From assembly GCF_947495145.1 (NCBI RefSeq), contig NZ_CANLXP010000012.1:1-64000 (forward strand): a DNA stretch of 64,000 nt. The letters run 5' to 3'. A program made the position numbers and the translations under genes. A model generated the notes under the pieces. It saw only the letters and a list, made by a program, of their open reading frames with translations. It searched no databases and had not been told where the DNA came from. The stretch comes from an uncultured Arthrobacter sp. (GTDB taxonomy: Bacteria > Actinomycetota > Actinomycetes > Actinomycetales > Micrococcaceae). Of this stretch, positions 59,622-64,000 are shown one piece after another; position 1 is the first letter of the stretch; each line of letters begins with the position of its first letter.

Positions 59622-60069
59622 GTCTAAACAACCTCATGGTGAATCGCCGTCATCACGGCTCGAATGCAGGGGTGTGCCCGGTCGAGATGGAGCTTCTGTG
59701 GAGCCCGCCGTTGGGCTAGGGAATGCGTAAGAGGGTGGGGTAAACCGTTACGCGCACATTCGACAGCAGCGAGTTCCCTGCGCGGACATGATGCCCGGGG
59801 AATAAGCTGCGGCTGCAGATGCTGCTGAGTTGGTGTTCACGATTCGAATTATTGCACGTAACAATCCGTTACGCGCAAGTAACAATGGTAGGGCGTCCGC
59901 ATGCTGGACGCTCGGGATGGGAGACAAAGCGTTCTCGAAAACGCGCCGACTCAGCAAATGAAAAGACGAATTGCAAGGCATTGCACTGTGCCAATGCGGA
60001 ATGTCCGGAGATTCAGGCATTTGAGGCAACCACCTCTCACGCGCCCTTCCGAATAGTGGACGCCTTCGG
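59622..60069. other. 448-bp AT-richer non-coding region with GTAAC/GTTAC motif cluster
   Basis: No credible gene. It lies upstream of the orphan winged-helix gene and downstream of upp. CCGTTACGCGCA occurs twice (59745-59756 and 59866-59877). GTAAC (59858), GTTAC (59868) and GTAAC (59879) are spaced 10-11 bp; GTAAACCGTTAC spans 59740-59751. Confidence 0.6.
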
Positions 60070-60705
60070 TTAACCGACGACTCCGTAGAGGCGGTCTCCG
60101 GCGTCACCCAGCCCCGGCACGATGTAAGCGTTCTCGTTCAGCTTCTCGTCGATCGACGCGAGAACAATTGTCACGTTGGTTCCCTCCAGCTCCTGCCGGA
60201 GTGCTTCCAGTCCCTCGGGTGCCGCGAGAAGGCAGATGCACGTGACGTCCGCTGCGCCGCGCCGGAAAAGGAACTTGATTGCCTCGCGCAGGGTGCCGCC
60301 CGTTGCGAGCATCGGGTCGAGGACAAACACCTGCCGGCCGGTGAGGTCATCGGGCAGCCGCTCGGCGTAGGTAATAGCCTCGAGGGTCTCTTCGTTGCGG
60401 GCCATCCCAAGGAAGCCGACTTCCGCGGTGGGCACGAGGCGGGTCATCCCCTCAAGCATGCCCAGCCCAGCGCGGAGGATGGGGACAACCAACGGCGTGG
60501 GCTTCACCAGTCCGGTTCCGACGGCGGTGGTCACCGGAGTCTCGATCTGCACCGGCTCAACGCGCACATCCCGGGTTGCCTCATAGGCCAGCAATGTCAC
60601 CAGCTCCTCCGTGAGCAGCCGGAAGACCGGGGACGGAGTGTTCTTGTCCCTCAGGACAGTCAATTTGTGGGACACCAGGGGATGGTCGACAACCAGAACG
60701 CGCAT
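60070..60705 (-). CDS. upp: uracil phosphoribosyltransferase
   Basis: 211 residues. N-terminal [19 protein letters not shown] and [22 protein letters not shown] loop [18 protein letters not shown], and C-terminal [12 protein letters not shown] are diagnostic. Salvages uracil to UMP. Divergent from tadA with 22 bp between start codons; the minus-strand GATACT (60714-60719) is a candidate -10. Confidence 0.96.
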   Translation of the reverse strand: MRVLVVDHPLVSHKLTVLRDKNTPSPVFRLLTEELVTLLAYEATRDVRVEPVQIETPVTTAVGTGLVKPTPLVVPILRAGLGMLEGMTRLVPTAEVGFLGMARNEETLEAITYAERLPDDLTGRQVFVLDPMLATGGTLREAIKFLFRRGAADVTCICLLAAPEGLEALRQELEGTNVTIVLASIDEKLNENAYIVPGLGDAGDRLYGVVG

Positions 60706-60715
60706 TGCTCAAAAG

Positions 60716-60721
60716 TATCAT
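60716..60721 (+). promoter_or_regulatory. -10 box of a likely leaderless tadA transcript
   Basis: TATCAT is followed by TGGCAC (6 nt) and ATG at 60728. It overlaps the candidate upp -10 on the other strand. Confidence 0.55.
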
Positions 60722-60727
60722 TGGCAC

Positions 60728-61207
60728 ATGCCCGCCCACCCTGCCGCCGCTCAGCGGGATCACAGCGCCTGGATGCAGTTGGCGCTGCAGGCAGCCCGGC
60801 GCACAGTTGAGAGCGCGGACGTGCCGATCGGCGCCGTCGTCGTCGGTCCTGACGGAACGGTGCTGGGCACCGGCTGGAATGAACGGGAGGCAACGGGCGA
60901 TCCGACCGCCCATGCGGAGGTTCTCGCGATCCGGCGTGCGGCAGCGGCGCTGGGTGCCTGGCGGCTTGAAGGCTGCACGCTGGTGGTAACCCTTGAACCA
61001 TGCTCCATGTGTGCCGGGGCCAGCGTGCTCGCCCGGGTTCCCCGTGTGGTCTTCGGTGCCTGGGATGACAAGGCCGGTGCGGCCGGATCGGTTTTCGATG
61101 TCTTACGGGAGCGTCGGTTGAACCACTGGACCGAAGTATTTCCCGGCGTCCTTGAAGACCAATGCGCAGCCCTGTTGAAGGAGTTCTTCGCTATTCGCAG
61201 GCACTGA
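60728..61207 (+). CDS. tadA: tRNA-specific adenosine-34 deaminase
   Basis: 159 residues, cytidine deaminase fold. Zinc site: HAE in PTAHAEVLAIRRA and PCXXC in TLEPCSMCAGA. It converts A34 to inosine in tRNA-Arg(ACG), the tRNA encoded at 56634 in this window. Starts earlier in the same frame lie inside upp; ATG 60728 directly follows a TATCAT-6 nt leaderless arrangement. Confidence 0.93.
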   Translation: MPAHPAAAQRDHSAWMQLALQAARRTVESADVPIGAVVVGPDGTVLGTGWNEREATGDPTAHAEVLAIRRAAAALGAWRLEGCTLVVTLEPCSMCAGASVLARVPRVVFGAWDDKAGAAGSVFDVLRERRLNHWTEVFPGVLEDQCAALLKEFFAIRRH

Positions 61208-61253
61208 CGTAGGGTGATTGATAAGCGTGCTTACCAATCGTACGGAGGGCCAA

Positions 61254-62216
61254 GTGCAGGGCGGACGGAGCGTCACGGGCGCCGTCGTCGTTCTAACCGG
61301 AGCGAGCAGCGGCATAGGCAGGGCTACCGCGCGGATCTTTGCTGAGCAGGGAGCCCATCTCGTCCTCGCTGCCCGTAGCGATGAGAACCTGCAGGAGGTT
61401 GAGGACGAGTGCCGCGAGCGCGGTGCGCGCGTGATCTCCGTCACAACGGATGTCGGCGATGAAGCGCAGGTCACGGAGTTGATGCGGTCCGCCGTCGCTG
61501 AGTTCGGCCGGATCGATATCTGCGTCATCAATGCCTCCGTGTATGGCTATGGTTCATTTGAGGCGACGCCGTCGGACGTGTTCCGCAGAATCATCGAGAC
61601 GAACCTGCTCGGAGCGGTGAACACGGCCAGGCAGGCCCTGCCGGCCATGAGGAAGCAGGGTGCTGGCTCGTTGATCTTCATCGGATCCGTGTACTCGCGC
61701 ATCACCTCCCCGTATGTCTCGGCGTATGTCACGAGCAAGTTCGGCCTGTACGGGTTTGTCCGGGTGCTTCGTCAGGAACTGCGCAAAGCGCGGAACATCC
61801 ACGTCTCGATGGTGCTTCCGGCCACGATTGACACCCCGATCTATCAGCATGCCGCGAACTACACGCGGCATAACGTCCACCCCTTGCCGCCGGTGGTCCA
61901 CCCCGAACGGGTGGCGCAGGCCATTCTGCGGACAGCCCAGTCCGGACGGGCAACGACCATAGTGGGTGCCGTTCAGCGCACCTTCATCCCGCTGCACGCA
62001 CTGCTTCCACGCGTGTACGACGCATGCGTTGGGCCGCTGATGAATCTCGTGGCACTTCGGCGGGGCCGAGTAGCTGCCCATCCGGGCACGGTGTTCGCAC
62101 CGAACCCCGGCGCAAACGGCATCACCGGCGGCTGGGGCAAGCTGGGACGCCTCCATCGAAGTACTCCCCCTACCCACAAAGATCCCCTACCCACAAAGAC
62201 TAAGGAGCAGGAATGA
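61254..62216 (+). CDS. short-chain dehydrogenase/reductase
   Basis: 320 residues. Cofactor motif VVVLTGASSGIGRATARIF, NAG-like motif CVINASVYG, and catalytic Ser plus YVTSK (GSVYSRITSPYVSAYVTSKFG). The C-terminal extension of about 80 residues beyond the SDR core may bind membranes. GTG 61254 is chosen because GGAGGG lies 5 nt upstream; TTG 61218 and GTG 61227 are less supported. The last codons contain a 17-bp tandem duplication. Overlaps the next gene by ATGA. Confidence 0.87.
   Translation: MQGGRSVTGAVVVLTGASSGIGRATARIFAEQGAHLVLAARSDENLQEVEDECRERGARVISVTTDVGDEAQVTELMRSAVAEFGRIDICVINASVYGYGSFEATPSDVFRRIIETNLLGAVNTARQALPAMRKQGAGSLIFIGSVYSRITSPYVSAYVTSKFGLYGFVRVLRQELRKARNIHVSMVLPATIDTPIYQHAANYTRHNVHPLPPVVHPERVAQAILRTAQSGRATTIVGAVQRTFIPLHALLPRVYDACVGPLMNLVALRRGRVAAHPGTVFAPNPGANGITGGWGKLGRLHRSTPPTHKDPLPTKTKEQE
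62167..62199. repeat. 17-bp-period tandem repeat at the 3' end of the SDR gene
   Basis: CCCCTACCCACAAAGA occurs at 62167-62182 and 62184-62199, giving PPTHKDP followed by PLPTKTK in a shifted frame. Confidence 0.9.
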
Positions 62217-62695
62217 ATTCGCAGCAGGACGGCATGAAGGAACTCATCAAGATCGTGAAGGACGCTGATATCGCGATCCTGACCACTGTGAACGCCCAGG
62301 GCCAGCTTGTGAGCCGGCCGCTCGCGGTGCAGGAGGCAGAGTTCGACGGCGACCTGTGGTTCTTCACGGAAGACCCCTCCCCGAAAGCGGACGAAATCCG
62401 CGCCAACCCGCAGGTGAATGTCTCGATCAGCAGCGGCAAGGGCTACCTCTCGATAGCGGGGACGGCCACGCTGACGAAGGACCGCGCAAAGATCGATGAA
62501 CTGTGGAGTTCTTCGGTCAAGCCGTGGTTCGACGGTAAGGACGACCCCTCTGTCGCCCTGATCAAGGTGGACGCCGACACAGCTGAATACTGGTCACTCG
62601 ACACCCCGCGGGTGGTGGCGGCCTTCGAGATCGCCAAGGGCATGGTCACCGGTGAGCGCCCTGATCCGGGGAAGAACGACGTCGTGGACCTCTAG
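62213..62695 (+). CDS. pyridoxamine 5'-phosphate oxidase family protein (general stress protein 26-like)
   Basis: 160 residues, split-barrel flavin-binding fold. AILTTVNAQGQLVSRPLAVQ, DLWFFTEDPSPKADEI and VNVSISSGKGYLSIAGTATLT are family blocks. These proteins bind FMN, F420 or related cofactors; the exact activity is unknown. AAGGAGCAGG precedes the ATG, which overlaps the SDR stop, so they form an operon. Confidence 0.88.
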   Translation: MNSQQDGMKELIKIVKDADIAILTTVNAQGQLVSRPLAVQEAEFDGDLWFFTEDPSPKADEIRANPQVNVSISSGKGYLSIAGTATLTKDRAKIDELWSSSVKPWFDGKDDPSVALIKVDADTAEYWSLDTPRVVAAFEIAKGMVTGERPDPGKNDVVDL

Positions 62696-62706
62696 AACCG
62701 CCCATT

Positions 62707-62736
62707 TTGGGTGGAGAGCACCTCAGCCGGTAAAGT
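62707..62736 (+). promoter_or_regulatory. promoter of tRNA-Ser(CGA)
   Basis: -35 TTGGGT (62707-62712) and -10 TAAAGT (62731-62736) with an 18-bp spacer end 9 bp before the tRNA. Confidence 0.5.
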
Positions 62737-62745
62737 GTTGGCGTT

Positions 62746-62835
62746 GGTGACGTGTCCGAGCGGCCGAAGGTGCAACACTCGAAATGTTGTTTGGTGTAAA
62801 AGCCAACGTGGGTTCAAATCCCACCGTCACCGCCA
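62746..62835 (+). tRNA. tRNA-Ser (anticodon CGA)
   Basis: A 90-nt class II tRNA including encoded CCA. Acceptor GGTGACG pairs with CGTCACC, discriminator G; anticodon loop CTCGAAA carries CGA; long variable arm; T loop TTCAAAT. Confidence 0.96.
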
Positions 62836-62839
62836 ACTG

Positions 62840-62881
62840 AAACCCCTGTTTCCCATCTGTACGACGGGAAGCAGGGGTTTT
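62840..62881 (+). terminator. terminator after tRNA-Ser(CGA)
   Basis: Stem AAACCCCTG/CAGGGGTTT, continued by TTCCC/GGGAA after a mismatch, is followed by T. Confidence 0.7.
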
Positions 62882-62912
62882 GCCTTGCCCAGGAACGGGC
62901 CGCAGCGTCCGC

Positions 62913-63680
62913 TTAGTGCTCAGTGTCCGACGCAGCAGTCTTCCTGGCATCCTTTTCGGCGCGCAGCGCCTCCGCGTCATGCTGTTCCTCGGCCTTTTCC
63001 TGGTGGATGACCTCGGCCAGAAGCTTCTCCATTTCCTTGGCCACTCCAGCCGCTGACGCCGGATTCTGGCCGGTCACCAACCGTTCGTCGACGATGACCT
63101 TCTCCTCGAAGACACCGGCGGACACGTGGGTTGCGCCCTGTTCCTCGAGCCGGTCCGCCAGGAAGAACGGAATGACTTTGTCCTTCCCTGCGGCGACCTC
63201 CTCGTCGTTGGTGAAGGCGGCCACCTCCCGGCCCTCCACGAGGCGAAAACCGTTCTCCAGTTCCACGTGAAGCAGGCCGGCCGGTCCATGGCAGACCGCA
63301 CCGACCACGCCGCCGGCGTTGTAGATGCTGGCCACCAGGTTCTGCAAGCCCTCGCTGTCAGGGAAGTCCCACATGGTGCCGTGGCCGCCCACGAGGTAGA
63401 CGGCGTCGTACTGGTCAGGATCAACGACGTCGACGCGGGCAGTGTTGTAAAGCCCGGCACGCGTGACCTCGTCCTCCGTGAAGGCAACCTGAATGGGATC
63501 ATGCGTGTCCACCTCGTCGCGCGGTGGCTGGCCGCCTTTGATGGACGCAAAGTCGACGAAGTGCCCGGAATCCTTGAAGACCTTCCAGGGATGTGCAGCC
63601 TCCGCCACGTTGTAGCCGGTCTTCTCTCCCGTATCGCCGATCTCGGAAACGCTGGTCAGTACCATGAGAATTTTCTTCAT
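62913..63680 (-). CDS. DJ-1/PfpI family, type 1 glutamine amidotransferase-like protein
   Basis: 255 residues. The nucleophile elbow is GVVGAVCHGPAGLL (Cys-His), with VYLVGGHGTMWDFPDSEGL and a DFASIKGGQPPRDEVDTHDPIQ segment, as in Hsp31-like/HchA-type proteins with glyoxalase III or deglycase activity. The C-terminal 25 residues are charged and Ala/Glu-rich. AGGAG lies 7 nt upstream of the ATG. Divergent from the ester cyclase gene; a palindrome sits in between. Confidence 0.88.
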   Translation of the reverse strand: MKKILMVLTSVSEIGDTGEKTGYNVAEAAHPWKVFKDSGHFVDFASIKGGQPPRDEVDTHDPIQVAFTEDEVTRAGLYNTARVDVVDPDQYDAVYLVGGHGTMWDFPDSEGLQNLVASIYNAGGVVGAVCHGPAGLLHVELENGFRLVEGREVAAFTNDEEVAAGKDKVIPFFLADRLEEQGATHVSAGVFEEKVIVDERLVTGQNPASAAGVAKEMEKLLAEVIHQEKAEEQHDAEALRAEKDARKTAASDTEH

Positions 63681-63732
63681 GAAGTGCTCCTATCGTCCAA
63701 CGGGTTGCGTGAAATGAGCTTTACCGCAAGGG

Positions 63733-63754
63733 TAGTTAGTAAGTCTACTGACTA
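63733..63754. promoter_or_regulatory. candidate operator between the DJ-1-like and ester cyclase genes
   Basis: TAGTTAGT (63733-63740), 6-nt spacer, ACTGACTA (63747-63754): 8-bp arms with one mismatch. It covers a candidate -10 (TCTACT, 63744-63749) that is 18 bp after TTTACC (63720-63725). Confidence 0.55.
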
Positions 63755-63768
63755 TCAAGGAGGACCAC

Positions 63769-64000
63769 ATGTCACGCGAGATCAACCTCAAGGCTCAGGA
63801 AAAGCTTGGCTCCATCATCGCTGCCCGGGAGGTCGACCGGCTGGATGAGGTATTTGCGCAAGATGTCGTCGACCACGATCCCGCTCCGGATGCAGCACCC
63901 GGTGTTCGCGGCATCATCGACTTCTGGGTTGAATTCCTGACCGCTTTCCCGGACGTCGAGCTCAACCCTGAGGTGCTGATGGCCGACGAGGACAAGGTCA
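63769..64000 (+). CDS. SnoaL-like ester cyclase (partial, cut by window end)
   Basis: The first 77 residues are present. MSREINLKAQEKLGSIIAAR..., FAQDVVDHDPAPDAAPGVRGIIDFW and FLTAFPDVELNPEVLMADEDKV match the SnoaL-like polyketide cyclase/ester cyclase fold (NTF2-like). AAGGAGGACC precedes the ATG at good spacing. Catalytic role cannot be judged from the fragment. Confidence 0.8.
   Translation, partial: MSREINLKAQEKLGSIIAAREVDRLDEVFAQDVVDHDPAPDAAPGVRGIIDFWVEFLTAFPDVELNPEVLMADEDKV

Overview
This 64-kb window is chromosomal DNA of a high-GC Gram-positive bacterium. Gene content points to an actinobacterium of the Micrococcaceae, most likely Arthrobacter or a close relative. The pointers are a maltokinase-branching enzyme fusion, a SenX3/RegX3-PhoU phosphate module, CarD, a proteasome activator ending in GQYL, a GTP-dependent PEP carboxykinase, and an rRNA leader with tandem actinobacterial promoters. 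Genus assignment is inference. No prophage, insertion sequence, integrase or CRISPR array was found; the window looks like stable core chromosome with some accessory metabolism.

Layout. 1-300: promoters and leader of an rRNA operon that runs leftward out of the window. 0.3-12.7 kb: storage-glucan and trehalose block, with mak-glgB, treS and glgE as an overlapping leftward operon, glgP divergent from it, and glgX convergent with glgP. Together they cover trehalose to maltose to maltose-1-phosphate to alpha-glucan (GlgE pathway) plus branching, phosphorolysis and debranching. 12.7-17.1 kb: rlmB, cysS, ispF, ispD, carD. 17.3-21.5 kb: a lipoprotein, regX3-senX3, divergent phoU, gpmA; two PHO-box-like units lie between senX3 and phoU. 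21.6-27.4 kb: a methyltransferase, a DUF2516 protein, a transsulfuration enzyme, and the overlapping trio tmk-holB-TAP-like hydrolase. 27.5-38.4 kb: tRNA-Thr, an alcohol dehydrogenase, an MFS exporter with a lactonase-like protein, an aldo/keto reductase, a bpa operon, cstA-ybdD, a quinone oxidoreductase and tRNA-Ser. 38.5-43.8 kb: a septum-formation-type lipoprotein and a very large secreted nuclease/5'-nucleotidase. 43.9-58.7 kb: an FAD-binding protein, a UvrA-like ATPase, a prolyl oligopeptidase, tRNA-Ser, a RecQ helicase with a C-terminal phosphoribosyltransferase-like domain, phosphomannomutase, PEP carboxykinase, tRNA-Arg, a disulfide oxidoreductase and a SixA phosphatase. 58.8-64 kb: an orphan winged-helix regulator below a 448-bp non-coding region, upp/tadA divergent, a short-chain dehydrogenase, a PNPOx-family protein, tRNA-Ser, a DJ-1/PfpI protein, and a SnoaL-like ester cyclase cut by the window end.

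Themes. (1) Many genes begin exactly 6-7 nt after a TANNNT -10 box with no Shine-Dalgarno sequence, a strong signature of leaderless transcripts. (2) Phosphate regulation is readable: RegX3/SenX3, PHO-like repeats at phoU/senX3, and a candidate three-unit PHO box upstream of the nuclease/5'-nucleotidase. (3) Carbon regulation is readable: a perfect TGTGA-N6-TCACA site and a 12-bp palindrome upstream of pckG, a GlxR/CRP-like site at cstA, and a LacI-type operator in the glgE/glgP promoter region. (4) Two convergent pairs end on the same CTAG tetranucleotide. I found no entirely new multi-gene system. The most original leads are the GTAAC/GTTAC cluster upstream of the orphan regulator, the RecQ-phosphoribosyltransferase fusion, and the combined DNA-to-phosphate scavenging enzyme.
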